Shown here piece by piece: positions 21,001 to 34,092 of a DNA stretch of 64,000 nt (position 1 is the first letter of the stretch; each line of letters opens with the position of its first letter). The stretch comes from Gambelia wislizenii. Its lineage: Eukaryota; Chordata; Lepidosauria; Squamata; Crotaphytidae. A program made the position numbers and the translations under genes. The notes under the pieces were generated by a model that worked only from the letters and a program-made list of their open reading frames with translations, searched no databases and was not told the DNA's origin. The DNA is taken from NCBI GenBank assembly GCA_030847615.1, contig JAUMIR010000005.1, forward strand, positions 109,211,116-109,275,115, written 5' to 3'.

Positions 21001-21539
21001 GCTGACTGATCCAGGAAATAATGAGACCAGACACAAGTTAAATGGGTTGAAACAGGGCCACTTTATTTAAATCTATCCTATTTAAGTCTTCAGTAGAACT
21101 GCAACATGGAGGGAGGCAACCTAGTGCAGGAGCAGCTGGGGTAGACAGTCCATCCCCCATAACTTCTCCTCATCTTTCCCTGGAGGAAACACCTGAGCCC
21201 TGGATGGAACCCAAAAGCTGGGTTGCACACCAGCTAGTCCACATCTGGAAGGCCAACCTAGAAGTCCCTCCCCAAGCCACAGGATTTAAGGAAAGGGTTT
21301 GTCCCTCAGGCCAGCTCCAAGGGAAGTATCTTTTTACCAACCCCCTAGCCACAGGATCTAAGAGGGAAGTTCCAAGTGCCTCCCTTCACCTGAAAGAGGT
21401 GCCATAGATGCTAATCAAATTGCCATATCTTCCCCTTCCTCCTGCCACAGATATGGCACAAGCATCCACTTAGCCCGTATCCCCCATCAGATTATCCAAA
21501 ATAGCTCTCCTCCCTCCCATTGCAGATTGCCCAGAAACA

Positions 21540-22080
21540 GTTGATTGCCTGCTTTGAATGCTGTCTGCTCTGTAGAGCTCCGGCCTTTTGAAAATAATTT
21601 CCAGGTGTGGTAGAAAGTGACCCAAACCTCTTTCCATGGCATTGCAAATTTCCCTATTCGCCTTTTGCCAGGCTCAATCTATAAATCAAGGGTTTCTCTC
21701 CCTGTGCCAAATCTGGTTTGGCAGTATTGTAGACCACACAATCCGCACCCCAGGCCATCTATCCAGTAAGACCCTTATGTCATGCAATGCCTGCAAAATG
21801 AGGGCCACAAATCATTACCACTGAGGCGGATAACCAAAATGTGAGGTGGAAGCCCAGTGAGCTCCCCAAACAATACTGGCATCAAACCAGGCCAATGAAG
21901 ACCCCTCCTGCCCAGCCGTTCAATGATGACCATCACCTAAATCAAGGTGTCTTCCTAGGTGGCTAAAGCATTCCTGGAACACCACCCAGAAAACCATATT
22001 GTGGCAGCAGATTGAAATGTGCTGTCTTGCTGGTCACAATGTAGAATCTATAAGACAAGAAAGTGGATTCTGTTAGGATT
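21540..22080 (-). pseudogene. SGNH hydrolase remains, copy 3
   Basis: This stretch lies where the hydrolase of copies 1 and 4 lies. The DNA aligns with their C-terminal block region (TCTGCTCTGTAGAGCTC near 21567 against TCTGCTCTGTAGAGCTT at 62249), but no frame stays open. The assignment rests on this alignment and on position after the recombinase. Confidence 0.45.
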
Positions 22081-22187
22081 GAAAAGGCTGGATATATTTT
22101 TGTTATGCTCCAGCGTCCAATCTGTTGAATAGAATACCTAAAGCTGCTGCCATGGATTCTGTCCCAATCCAAAATTAATGAGTGCAA
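22080..22187 (-). pseudogene. Tyrosine recombinase C-terminus remains, copy 3
   Basis: The minus-strand frame gives SFRYSIQQIGRWSITK, recalling the intact DIQRLGRWRS segment at 46.85 kb. A shifted HSLILDWDRIHG precedes it. The HxxR and Y elements are not both preserved. Confidence 0.5.
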
Positions 22188-22508
22188 AATTTAACCTCTT
22201 GTAGACCAATGGCAGATAGGACTCTGGAGGTAACTGACGCAAATTGGAATTTTGTCAAAGGTGACAGGTCCCTATATATGAAAAGCAGGCCTGAGGTTGC
22301 ACCTTGAGTTGAGAGATACTGCTGCAATGCCTGGACTGGTCATAAGGAACTGATACTGCATGTTTTGAGCTCCAACCTGGTTCCAACTCTACACTGGTCA
22401 GTTTTGGAAGAGTGTAGGGTTAAAACTGGCCACTGGTCCAAAACTAGAATATCCCTGAACTCAAGAGCCCATCTTGACCTATCATGTTTGGATGGGATCA
22501 CCAGCTCA

Positions 22509-22820
22509 CTAATCCTCAGAACTCCAAAAAAAGGCCATCACAGCAGCAGCGAGAAACATGCTAGAGACTTCAAAGGCCACACAAGACACAGAACACCCCA
22601 TTGGAAGGACCTGATACATACAAAATTTACCTTCAAAACTAAATCCTAAATGTTTGAAATTGCTTGGATGGACGGATAATAGGTGAAACACCAACTTTAT
22701 ATAACATTTTGCAAGCTCAGCACCTATGCTGCACTTGCACACTTCCCTAATGGAAGAGTCAAGTGAAGCATAGCACGCTGAACACAGTTTGGGGGGAATG
22801 GAGTCATTTAAAGATTCTGC
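22509..22820 (-). pseudogene. Reverse transcriptase fragment of YR element
   Basis: The minus-strand frame has NDSIPPKLCSACYASLDSSI, HLLSVHPSNFKHLGFSFEG and VLPMGCSVSCVAFEVSS. This is collinear with NDAIPAELCSVRYASFDHAV...LPMGCSISCFAFEAFS of the RT at 44.7-45.0 kb. The first catalytic Asp (KCDIQSAF) is replaced (KCYIKLVF), and the frame ends before the YLDD box. It is dead. It shows that the hydrolase-bearing family shares its RT with the Ngaro-like element. Confidence 0.85.
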
Positions 22821-22890
22821 CTTACCCTTCTTGGGACCCATCCAATTAACCAGTCCACAGGTGTGCCATACCACGCAAGGCACCAAATGT

Positions 22891-23900
22891 TAGAAACCAA
22901 CAAAATATTGCCTACAGAACCTAATCTATATCTGCAGTTTCCCACCCAGGTGCAACCCAGGGCTGATCCTGATTAGCTTCCAAATCAGAGATCTGGTACC
23001 CCCCCCCCCGCATGTCCAAACACTCTTAATACAAGCCTTGAAATAGAAAGGGGAGGAAGGGAGGTGGGAGTATTGGATTATATGTTGGAGCCTAAACACT
23101 GGCCCTGGAGGCTTTACAATACTGGCTGCTGGCTCCCCTGAAGGGAGATAAGGATCTCTGCAGGGTTGGCATGCAACCTGCACTGAAGGCTGAGTGTAGG
23201 CCTGGCTGCCCTTTGGATAATGGCTACTGGTGCCTGCTTACCCATGCTAGGCCAAACCCTTTGGGTCACTGCTGATCTTCCCCCCGCTCTCTCCCCCCCC
23301 CCGAAAGTAGTCTGTTCTTTGGTGGCTACCACCATCCCCTGGGACCACAATATGTTCTTGCTGCCAAGTAGCACTGCGGCTAGGAAATGAAACCCCCCCC
23401 CCTCTGTCACACTCACTCAACAACACACACTCCTTCTGCACACTCAGAGATGCACACACTCCTCAGTTTGAGCTGCCAAGTGCTGTTGCTACCAGAAAAA
23501 AAAAAACAGCTGAAAAGCCTCCCCACTTGCATGTGCTCCTTACACATACACACATGCACACACACACACTCCTTGGTTCATGCTGCCAAGTGGCATAATG
23601 ACCAGCAAAAACCAACTGTGCCACTGGCCATATGGCCTCTCCACTCGCACACACACATGCACACACTCCTTTCACACACTCCCTCCTCCTGTACACAAAA
23701 GCACACACTCCAATCACACATTCCAATCACACAGGCCAAACCATGAAGAATTCTGTGCAGCCAAGGAGAGTCCTCTGTCCATCCAGTGGTTGCATCAAGT
23801 GAAAAACGGAAGAGGTGGGGGAGGCAAGGCTTAAAATACCCATGGGCCTTCCCCTACACTTGTGTACACAGCAAGCACAAGGATGCACAACCCTCTGGTC
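22891..23900. other. Unassigned C-rich and CA-rich segment
   Basis: Poly-C tracts near 23000, 23290 and 23395 and interrupted CA repeats at 23400-23720. The overlapping open frames are compositional. It could be the 5' portion of copy 3, which is an inference from position only. Confidence 0.4.
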
Positions 23901-23914
23901 TCCTGTCCTCTCTG

Positions 23915-24440
23915 GCTTTTCTTCGCAAATGAAGATTCAGGAAGGACTCATCCCACGTTTTCTGCAAGCGTGCTGATGACTAAAAAGGCCAATCTGAGAT
24001 AGACAAGTCCGGTTGCAGAAAGCACAGCAGAAGGTTTCCTTGGGTGATGTTACCGGGTTGTGATTTTTTCTGCGTTGCCATTTCTCTTCAAGACTTGTTT
24101 GGCGTGATTTCTCAAATAAGGCTGCAGCATTGTGGATAATGCGTCTCCATGTCTCCCGATGTGAGGCCAGAGCAGACCATTGTTGGTGATCAATTTGTCC
24201 AAGCCTGAGATGTTGTTTCAGGGAGTCCTTGTATCGCTTTTTTGGAGCGCCCCTCTTACGCTGACCTGTGGCAAGTTCACTGTAGAGTACTATTTTGGGG
24301 AGGCGATGGTCCTCCATCCTAAACACATGCCCTGCCCAGTGCAGCTGTGTTCTCAATATCATGGCCTCAATGTTGGTGATGCCTGCTTGCTCAAGGACAG
24401 CAACATTCGTCACATAGTCCATCAGCAAAACATACCTCCC
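23915..24440 (-). mobile_element. Non-LTR retrotransposon 3' fragment (longer copy)
   Basis: Minus-strand frame 24428-23937 (163 codons) carries LHWAGHVFRMEDHRLPKIVL, KKRYKDSLKQHLRLGQIDHQ and a CX2CX12HX3C finger (CAFC...HQHAC) near its end. This is the C-terminal region downstream of RT in a LINE pol protein. It matches 4264-4632 and extends about 165 bp further upstream. The frame is intact for this piece, but RT and endonuclease are absent (5' truncation, usual for LINEs). Confidence 0.8.
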
Positions 24441-26760
24441 TAGCTGTGTGGCTCTGTCTACAAGGGTGGGGATCTGAGTTCTTCTCCCCCTCTTTATTTG
24501 ATATACTTAAAGCTCACCAACAAATGAATGACTGCATTACTGTGTGAAACATTACACATTAATATTCAGTCTAACATTTATATGCTGCAAATACAAAACA
24601 TCAGTAAAGGTGGGGGAATTGAAAATGCTACAGTGCCCTGTGAAATATTGCAGGAGTGGCCTTGGCCATAATATTTTCAAGTTGCCCTGGGTGTGTGGCC
24701 TTGATTTCCCACTTAATTACTCTTGATCTCCATTACATTCATAACACACTAATTCATTTTCACAAAGTTACTAATCAGCTAGTTGACTTTTACAAGGAAG
24801 ATGCTATTTAGCTTTCCAAATTCAACTATTAATTTATGTAAAATCACTTCTACAGAAATGCCTTTGTACTCATAAGCATTTATTACACAATTATAGCATC
24901 CCTATACAATTGGACTATTGTGTATCCTAGCTGCTAGTTTTAACTGAATGTATGACTGATGCATTCAGTCAAACATGAATATTCTCACTTCAGACCTTTG
25001 GCTTCAATGTGAATGTCAAGAACTGACCCACCAGAGACTGGAACACTGTGCTTGGACCTGGAATATACTTCTCCACTTCTTTCCATTAAAGCCAACCTTC
25101 TTGTCAAGCAGAAGCTGCTAAGAGGAGGAGAATGGTGGCAACCTTAAAAGACAGAGATGTGGGCCATTCAGCTTCTCCTCAGCACTCCAAGCTGGGCTGC
25201 TGCTCTTGGGACAATATTTTCCCATTGCTAGTGTCAAAAGAAGATGGAAGGGACAGCACAGTCAGCTTTTTAAAATGTGAGTTGCCATCTTGTCCTCTGA
25301 CTCAGGGAGCAAAATGTCTTGAATCATTTCTGCATTGTTTGAATACATGGAAGAAAAGTTCAGAAGGTCTCTTAGACACTTCCAGAAATTTTGCTCAGAG
25401 CACCTTCACTGACACTTCTTGACCTTTAAAATATGTGTGTGTGTGTATTTCCTTCCCTGGTACACTCTTTACATTCTTACAATATACTTGGAATGCATTT
25501 GTGAACAATTATATAGTCACAGACTCAGAGTATTATGGCCCAATTTTAGTTTTCCGTCATGTAATAAATAGCTGGGTGTAGTATAGTCTACTAATATATT
25601 GCATTTATGCAAAGAATAGAAATACACAAACTCCATAGAAACTCTACAAGAAAAAAATCCTAGATATTTCATTCAAACAGATCCCACAAGAGACTAAGCT
25701 ATGAATAAAGAAAACTTCTGGTGATATCTTACCTCTACAGTGAACTGTAAAGGAATTTCCATTACAGATTAGCAGTTAGCTAAATGTCAGGAAAATAAAA
25801 CAAATTGCACACTGTCTGCTCAGAGAGTGTATGACATGCATGTAGTAAGTGGGCTTTTGGAAACAGTGGCAGGTTTTCTTACATGAAAACTGTATTTCTT
25901 GTACAAAACAATTGCATGATTTTCAGGCAAAAACAAAATAGCAACAACAACAATAATAATGTGTATTCCTGTTCAGAATAATTTTCCAAAATACTTCAGG
26001 ATGTGCAAATACTGGATGGGAACTATGCTGAAAACTTTGTTTTCTCCTACAGCATGGAGCAAATGGTGGCAATTATTCATCTTCATATGTGAGGAGGAAA
26101 TAGTCAAATATTTATATCCTTAATGGGTTGAATTTGCAGATGATTGGTGAGGAGTATACTTATTGGGCTTTTAATCCCATTATACACTCTCTTATTCTAT
26201 GTAATCACACTTATAGGTTTTAGCTTGCTTTAAGGCCTACATATACCAATATTTCAGGCCTATTGTACTCAGCTTGAGTTTTGTATACTCTGCACTAAGG
26301 CCCCAAGAGCAATTTGGTACAAGGTAGAGACAGAATAGCATAATTATAAACAAATGTACACCTGGAGTTAAGGGTGTGCTGGCCTTGGTGCTGATGAGGA
26401 TGCTTTTCCTTGAGAACAATAATCTTTTTCTCTCTCTCAGACATGGGGAAAGTGGAGGAGGAAGGGAATGTTTCTGCTCACAACTTGTGAGCATCATCAT
26501 AGCATCTAGAAAACTGGTCCTGCTAGTGGCTTTGGATATATATCTTTGTGCTGTGATCAGAAAGACTCAGAAGACTCAGGAACACTGGTGCCTCATCTGA
26601 GACCTGTAAAGGTGCATGGGATCTGATCCAGACATCTTTTGCATGCTTGGAAACTGCCTTCAGCTGAAGGGATGTGAGAACATTTTTTTGTTTTCATTTT
26701 TATTGTATTTCCCTCCATCTATTTGTAATCAATAAAACTATAAGTTACATTATATTTAGA
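24441..26760. other. Unassigned DNA
   Basis: AT-rich, with no gene recognised. Short frames at 25132-25422 and 26237-26600 lack domains or splice context that I could support. Confidence 0.45.
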
Positions 26761-28363
26761 CCATGTGATGCGGCAGCTAAAAAGGCCAATGTGATTTTGG
26801 GCTGCATCAATAGAAGTATAGTGTCTAGATCAAGGGAGGTAATAGTGCCACTCTATTCTGCCTTGGTGAGGCCTCACCTAGAATACTGTGTACAGTTCTG
26901 GGCACCACAATTCAAAAAGGATATTGACAAATTGGAGCGTGTCCAGAGAAGGGCGACTAAAATCGTGAAAGATCTGGAAACCATGACTTATGAGGAAAGA
27001 CTTAGGGGTCGTTTACACAGCAAAATAAATCCTCAAAGAATGCGACAAGAAGCCTGATAGTTCCCACGCATTTCGAAGCAACAGCACCCTTTTCAGAAGG
27101 AGGGGGTGCAAAAAACCCATAAGTTGCGCAGTATCAGCTTTTGCTAGTTTTCCGCACTTTTTTGATTAAGTTTGTGAAAATGCGCATAATTTATCGTGGG
27201 AACTAATGATCGTGTAAACTGGCATCTGCCTTTTCAAATTACTGTGAGCAGAGCTGAATCCTGATTGGTTGGAGTGACCATTCTGCTTTATCCGAAAAGA
27301 CTGAGGGGTTGGAGAGAAGAAATTCACCCTCCTTCTGCTTGCAACCCACTTTGGAAAACCGAGCCCTTCCTGTCTGTCTTTCGGGGGGTGGGGGGGTGGG
27401 AAGATGCTTCGCTGCTTCGCTGGTGTGTGTGTGGGTGTGCTGGGAAACAGCCGATCGCATGTTCGTTCTTTTGTTTGTTTGTCCTTCCATTCACTTGCCT
27501 TTATTCAGGGCTTCGGAGGGAGGGAAAACAAATGAGGCAAGCCCTAGTTCTGTGGTGTGTGTTTGTGTGTGTGTGCATGCATGAAGGGATTGCTCCACCA
27601 TGCTTTTGCTTGTTCGTGCTTTCATTGACTCCTTTCTTTATAGAAGCCTTTCAGGGCTGGGGAAGACGGGGGAGTTTGACAGATCACTCTTTTGATCGCT
27701 TGTTTGTTTGTCCTTTTTCTTTCCTCTCATTATTTATGGTCTCCATAACCCCCTCCTTGCTCCCTCCCTGCCTCCTGCCTGGCTTTAATCATCTGGAGGT
27801 GATTCTCCCCCCACCTTTGCCTGTGTGAACTAAGGAAAACAGAAAGTTGCTGGATCTGGCTTCATCATTCGAAAATGCCAGGCATCATGTGATTTATGCA
27901 CTCCTGATGCGAAAGAACAGTAATCCGGAATCTGGCGAACTTTTTCCTGTCATGGAACCAGCCCCTTAGGGAGCTGGGTATGTTTTGCTTTTGCCTGGAA
28001 AAAAGATGGTTAAGGGGCGATATGATAGCCGTGTTTAAGTATTTGAAGGGGTGTCACATTGAGGATGGAGCAAGCTTTTTTTCTGCTGCTCCAGAGACTA
28101 GAACATGGAACAATGGATGCAAGCTCCAGGAACAGAGATTCCACCTCAATATTAGGAGGAACTTTTTGACAGTAAGAGCTGTTCGGCAGTGGAACACACT
28201 CCCTCGGAGTGTGGTGGGGTCTCCTTCCTTGGAGGTCTTCAAACAGAGGCTGGATTGCCATCTGTCAGGGATGATTTGATTGTGTATTCCTGCATGGCAG
28301 GGGTTTGGACTGGATAGCCCTCATGGTCTCTTCCAACTCTACAATTCTATGATTCTATGATTA
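26761..28363 (+). mobile_element. CR1 LINE 3' end split by a DNA transposon
   Basis: 26761-27004 encodes [32 protein letters not shown] and YEERLR. Coding resumes at 27969 with RELGMFCFCLEKRW... and [14 protein letters not shown]. The tail ATTCTATGATTCTATGATTA ends at about 28362. The two halves join cleanly across a 961-bp insertion (27005-27965). A small duplication, FCF, and frame shifts add to the decay. Confidence 0.92.
27002..27968. mobile_element. Harbinger-like non-autonomous element, 961 bp
   Basis: Insertion 27005-27965 inside CR1, begins GGGGTCGTTTACACAG and ends with the complement of GGGGCTGGTTCCATGACAG. The termini are imperfect. TTA flanks both sides (27002-27004, 27966-27968), and the uninterrupted CR1 has a single TTA there (compare 12.50 kb), so the duplication is certain. 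A TTA duplication with GGG termini fits PIF/Harbinger. No transposase is seen. Internal frames (up to 187 codons on plus at 27265-27828) show no domain. The G+C-richer core 27240-27830 may be captured sequence. Confidence 0.85.
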
Positions 28364-31342
28364 TCAATGGCTTTGATTTATTTCAGTAAACCTAACTTAT
28401 GCAGAAGCTGAGTGGATCAGACCCACCAAATATTTATCCCTATTCAGAGCTGATGCCCCATACATAGACACCAACAGGTATGCACTTTTAGATAGTGCCA
28501 CAATGCACCAGAGGTAAAGGGTATGTAGACTGCTCAGATAACAGAGATAAAATCCTGTCAAATCAATTCTTTTTATACTTTTTTCACACCACTGTACTTA
28601 TCTTTGCCAGGATTCATGGTGGACATAATGAATAGCCTTTACACAGGCAAGATTAAATGTCCTTCCACTAGCAGGCCAGATAGGATGATATAGGCATCCA
28701 CCTATCGAAGATAAGAGTATGTGGATGTAACTCCGTTTCAGTTGCAGACTTACCCCATGTTCTGCTTGAATGTTCCATGTATTACTTATATTACTTATAT
28801 TTTTCCTCTGTTAAAATCATTTAAGGACTTCTCATCTCATGCCAAGGTTTGCTTTTGGTTATCTGCTGCTAAAAAATTGTATCCTTTAGAACTTCTAAAT
28901 TCCTGGCTAAGGTATGCAATTGCATTCTACACAGTTTATCATGGGTTTGGAAAGTGTCCCTACTAATGAAGCTCAATTATTTCTACAGTAAGTTGTTATT
29001 ATTATTATTATTATTTTACATTTGTACTAACTGGTTGCTTGCTTGAAACACAATAAACTGACTGACTGACTACATAGATTGCAATATTGAAAATGAGGGG
29101 GAGCCTATAGACCCCACAATCAGCCCACTTTTGCTGTAAAAATGATTGTCTCACAATTTTAAAATTGGGATTACCCGGGAGAGTTAGTGTAGCATGGCAG
29201 TATACATCAAATTGTAGCTGATGGGAGATCATCCTGCAAGCCACTCTGGCTGCAGAAACTGAAAGGGGCATCACATTTTCTTCCTTAGACAGATGTATTG
29301 TAGATGACTATATTGAAGTAATACTGCTAAAAAGAGGTTTGAAATACATTGATTCCAAAAATCACTCAAGTAGGGGTATTGGTCTTTGAATCAAATTGTA
29401 CTTACCAACCATTCATACAAGTCAGAAGATATGCCTTATGATAGTAATTCAATTCTGGAAAATTAAATTATCCTTTGGAAAATGAGAATAGCATATTTTA
29501 AGTGGAAAATGGAGTGAAGAAGGATGTATAAATTTCCTAAATACAATAAAACATATTCATTTTCTGAAAATAAATTTGAGGGCCATCCAATTAGATGCAT
29601 TGGGTAACAAAAAAATACCAAAAGTGACACATTAATTAAGCAAGCTAGCCTTATCTCACATGACTAAAATCTACCTGTTTCAATAAAAAGGCATTTCAGC
29701 CAATAGAGCAGACAAGTTCAGCTTAATAATTTAAGTAATAACCTGTGAACACCAGCAAAATTGCCATTTGGGAAACTATGTATTAGCTCCAGTAAGTGTA
29801 ACCTTAGATTTAGACCAATTAATAGGATGAACAGAAAGGGCCACAAAACAATTGAAGATATCAGATCTGTAAGATGATTCTGATCTAGAGACTTTTTAAA
29901 GAAAAGTCGTAAGGGTGCAAAAGTGCCTTGTATTCCTATTTTCCATGTATATATTCATATATTCATTTGACCTGACTGCACAGGCCAAAGACTCCAAGCA
30001 TAAATTAAATATCAGATGAATGGGGTTTCCCTGCTGTGTTTCCATCTCTATTTTTTTAAAAAAATATTCCCATTTATAATCACTCTCAGCCTAGGAGAAA
30101 AGTCACAAACTTAAATCTATCTCAATGGTATTGTTGGAAAACCAAATTTCTTCAAAATAAAAACAAACTATCTTCCTATTAATTTTATTAATACCTTTTC
30201 AGAATCAGCTGAACAATGGCAGCAGGCACAGGCCTTTCAGTATTTAGACCATCTGATTTGTAATTAACCTTAAATTATCAGCTCCCTGCCTATAATGAAT
30301 AAAACAAACTGAAGTGGATGAGTTGGTCTAGTGTTGTTTTTTTGTTTAATTGAAGCCTGTTAGCCAGTATTGCAGCCAATATTTTATCATCAACATTTAA
30401 TAGATTCTATTGTTAACCTATTTCTCACACAATCATTCATGGTTTAGGATTAACTGAAATGAAAGGTTCCTAAGAGAAGTTGGAAAAGAATCTGACTCAA
30501 GATTAGTTTGCAGAAGAATCTAGAAACCCAGAGGTCCAGGTATGATTTATATTATTCAGTTGGAAAACCATCTGAACCTGTGGTCTTTCCATTGTCTTAG
30601 TTTCAACAGCAGTGTTAATCATGTCCATCCACAAGGAAGATGACAGAAGTTCCTTATGTTGTGCATCCAGACATGGCAGGGTTAATTGTTAGCATAATAG
30701 TCTTAGAGTTAAAAGGCCATTTCCCCTTTACATTTCTCATCATCAAGAAAAGAAAAGATCAAACACTTCAGAGGACTCAGCGAGATCAGGTAAACAAAGT
30801 TGATCTTTGACATGTGATAAACATTTTCAATATCACATTATTGTTGGTGGTTTTGCTGGCATTTTTTTTAAAAATAGATCCTACATTTTTACCATGCCTG
30901 GCTGTCTTATCACACTATGCTGTTTATTCATAACAAACAATGTGCACATGTGAAATGCAATAACCAGGTTAGGTAAGCTTTGCACATGTAAACAAAACCA
31001 TTTTGAACCTTTCAGAGACCACCAGAAAACTTCTTCCAAAAGGGATCAGGGGATGACTTTTTTCTTTCACTCACTTCCACTTTTCTTATGATTTCCATTT
31101 TTATGGCCAAACTAAGCTTTTTCAACATGCTGGGCATAGCTGGTGAGGCAGGTGTATCTGCCCTTCCTTGTTCAGTCCATTTTGCATTTCACATCTACTC
31201 AGTAATGGCAGCAGTTGTTTACCTTGCCTGTTGTATGCAGCCCACACACCTACAGTAGGATCAGTTAGAGCAGAATCTCATTATTTCCCAACTCAAGCAT
31301 GATTGCATTATTTACTGCAGAAGTGCTGCTGTAACCCAGCAC
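28364..31342. other. Unassigned AT-rich DNA
   Basis: Three kilobases with no recognisable gene. An ATT run lies at 28998-29016. No frame over 100 codons. Confidence 0.5.
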
Positions 31343-31958
31343 TGAGGAGATTATCAGACATGTTAAAAGTGGTGTTACATGAACGCCAGGAGATCGCAAA
31401 AGGGCTCCCTTTTCAGATGACGTTGTTCTCCCTCATTATGCACCTGTTCTGCTGCCATTCTGCTGGCACTGCTTTTTATTGATGGGATAATCCATCAATA
31501 GATTCCCCCATTCTGTTTCTGTTATAGATGTTCCTGTAAGTAAAAATGTATCCTATTATGCTGGTGAGATCCCAGTGTCAATAGGAGGTCCCTGCCAGAA
31601 CACTTCTGGGTGAGATTGGGACATCCGGGTAAGTGACACACTTTTTATGACCCTCCCTGGGTTACTTGTTAATTTTAAATTGTGTTTTTGTGCTTGCTGA
31701 CACTTTTTTTTTGTTATTTGGCTTTTTATTTTTGAATTTCCCGTGCCCGCATCTTTTCGCAAGAATCTGCGGGATTTTGATCCAGGAGGTGAAGAGAGCT
31801 CTGTTAGAGCTCCATTCACTCCTGGGATGCATTTTTCATGGAAGAGAAGGTAAGTATGATGGGGAGGGTGATTGTTGCATTGTAGGGACGGAACAGGGGT
31901 GGGAGTGGAGATTGTGGGACAGGAACACTTTTTTCGTTCCTGCCTGACAATCTCCTGA
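31343..31958. mobile_element. 610-bp terminal-inverted-repeat element
   Basis: GGAGATTATCAGACATG at 31346 pairs with the complement of GGAGATTGTCAGGCAGG ending at 31955. The similarity extends about 36 bp, including AAAA..GTGTT blocks. TGA flanks both ends (31343-31345, 31956-31958), a possible 3-bp duplication. The internal 31510-31850 resembles, in inverted orientation, 37236-37745. Non-autonomous, superfamily uncertain (Harbinger-like if the 3-bp duplication holds). Confidence 0.6.
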
Positions 31959-33028
31959 AAGTCTGTGTTCTTCTAGTCATCCTTCGCCCTATCTCTCTGT
32001 GTCAATGATTCTAAAATTCATCCAGCTAGACAGAAGACAATGAGGGAAAACAGATGGTCAGGCATAAGACTTTGTAAAAAGGAGCTTCTTTGTCAGAGGC
32101 ATTGTTAACTGTGGTGTGCATGTAGAACTGAAAGTAATTTAGACTCATATCCATTAAAAGCCAAGAAATAAGGATAAGACATTATTAAAAGCACTTTAAT
32201 TCTAAATTGTTAGTTTCCATAGACCTGGTTCCAGTCTTCACCTGCTTATGGAGAGGGCCAGTCCAGCTTCTGTTGGAGGCTGGTGATTCCAACCTTAAGT
32301 AGCTCAATATCTACGATTGAATGAGTCTCTCTCTCTAGATGTACCTGCCCTATGACTGAAGTCTTCTGCAGGAGCTTTCCTCTGCCTCCCACCTGTGAGA
32401 GTAATACAGTGTGAGAGAGCATGAATGAGGGTCTACTCTGTTGTGGATCTTGTTTGTGGAATGTCCTCAATGGGTCCAACTGATCTTTCCAAATGTGCAT
32501 GTAGATGATTTAAAACTATTTCAGTTTTTGTTTAAAACATTTCTACTCTCTTTAAATTGTTTTATCATCTTAAATGATGTATGATTTTATACCTTTAACA
32601 AAGATTTTATTTGTACCCTACCCTGAACTATCTTGATAAAGGGCAGGATATAAATATTTTAATAGAATAAACATTTTAAAATGGATTTTGAGAGCCCAGG
32701 AGCAGCTATGAGGGGCTGCTCCCATATTTCTACTGGAAATAGCTTTGAGGTTGGTGGGAAGGGGAAAAGGTCCACCCCTGAAGATCTCAGATCCCCAATA
32801 GGATCATATACAAGAATTTTGTCTTTCAAATGATTGGGCAGAAGCTGTGTTGATAATCTTTTGTGAGATTTAATATTTCTCACAATAAACATTCCATGAA
32901 CATGACTGGGCAGCCTGCTTCAATCTTCTCCTACTCCCCCTCTCTTTCTATAACTATTTTTTAAAATCTGGCTCTTATTTCCATCATTAAAGGAAGCCAG
33001 CAACAAACCAATGTAATTATACCAAACT

Positions 33029-33030
<2 letters not shown>

Positions 33031-33064
<34 letters not shown>
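33031..33064. repeat. (CA)n microsatellite
   Basis: Seventeen AC units. Confidence 0.95.
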
Positions 33065-33068
<4 letters not shown>

Positions 33069-33573
33069 CCAAAGATATGCCTGATTTCCAGTATAAAATA
33101 CAAAGACTGAAATGATAATCAGGAACAAATAAAGCCAGAGGAAATGGAAGGGATAGAACCTGAGCCTGATTAGAACACCATCTTTGCCAGAAGTTCTGTC
33201 CTATTTTGATTGAAATTCCGAGGTTGTGTTTTTGTGGGTTTTTTTTTTTAAATAGTTTGGAAGTCTACTGGGATTTCAAGCACCTTCATGCTAAAGCTTG
33301 AACATCATGATCTTTTTCAGTCACTGTTGTGCCATGTAATAGGAAGAGCAAGCTCTGTATAATTACAAATATTTACTCCAGTACATTGGAAATGTTCATG
33401 CATCTTGGACATTTGAATACCAATCCCCAAAGTAAGACTACTGATGTGTGGCTAATCCTTTAATCACCGAAGCAAATTATCTACTGAAAGTTAGGAAATA
33501 GCCTCTTCAACAACATTTTATCAACGAAAAGATTAAGTAAGCTGTTGACAGAAAATGTTCTATCTTTTTTCCA

Positions 33574-33598
33574 TACACACACACACACACACACACAC
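33574..33598. repeat. (CA)n microsatellite
   Basis: About twelve AC units followed by ATACATATA. Confidence 0.9.
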
Positions 33599-34092
33599 AT
33601 ACATATACTCTGCTGGTGGCATGTGTTGTAAATGCGGAAACTGTAGAATTTTTTTATGTAAATGGGAAATGTATTTCAGCACTGAGTAAAACATAAGTCT
33701 GCTGTACACAACATGTACCAAACCGTCCTATTATGCAGGTTTCTGTATTAGATAATTATCTTCTGGGCCTTCACAGGTTTACTTTTATGGTACTGAGGAA
33801 ACAGGAATTTTTGCAAAGGCAGAGAAATGAAGAGAATTAAGGGTTCCAGTGGACTTTCAACAGGGAGAATGCCCAAGAGGTGACCAGTTTCCCCAGAACA
33901 AAAATTAAAGGGGGGGATAAGACTGTTCCTTCTCACATTTATATCTGTTACTGCCTTTTACATCCTCAGACATTACAGAAATACCATACGCATTATCTAA
34001 GCTAAATTTCTTGTTTAGCAATGAACACAGTTCATGTTAAGGCCTAGAGAAAAATAATCAGAAATCAATTGGAGTGTCATTATTATCACTGT

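Larger units (their letters stand above)
21008..22890 (-). mobile_element. Ngaro/DIRS-like relic, copy 3 (RT, YR, hydrolase)
   Basis: Minus strand, internally deleted. RT fragment at 22886-22509, recombinase remains at about 22500-22080, hydrolase remains at about 22080-21540, and a 3' end at 21008-21100 (GAAATAATGAGACCAGACAC) like copies 1, 2 and 4. The second half of RT and all of RNase H are missing between 22509 and 22500. Many frame breaks. Sequence up to about 23.88 kb may be the 5' part (gag side), but I cannot show it. Confidence 0.75.
31959..34092. other. Unassigned DNA with an L2-like tail and CA repeats
   Basis: No gene. AAAGGGCAGGATATAAATAT near 32638-32657 resembles a plus-strand LINE/SINE tail. 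CA microsatellites at 33031-33064 and 33574-33598. Confidence 0.45.

Noticed and set aside
23387..23834. His/Thr-rich frames on plus strand
   Set aside because: Translation of interrupted CA repeats.
27265..27828. 187-codon Cys/Phe-rich plus-strand frame
   Set aside because: Built from GT- and CT-rich simple sequence inside a non-autonomous transposon, and two other frames are open over the same bases.
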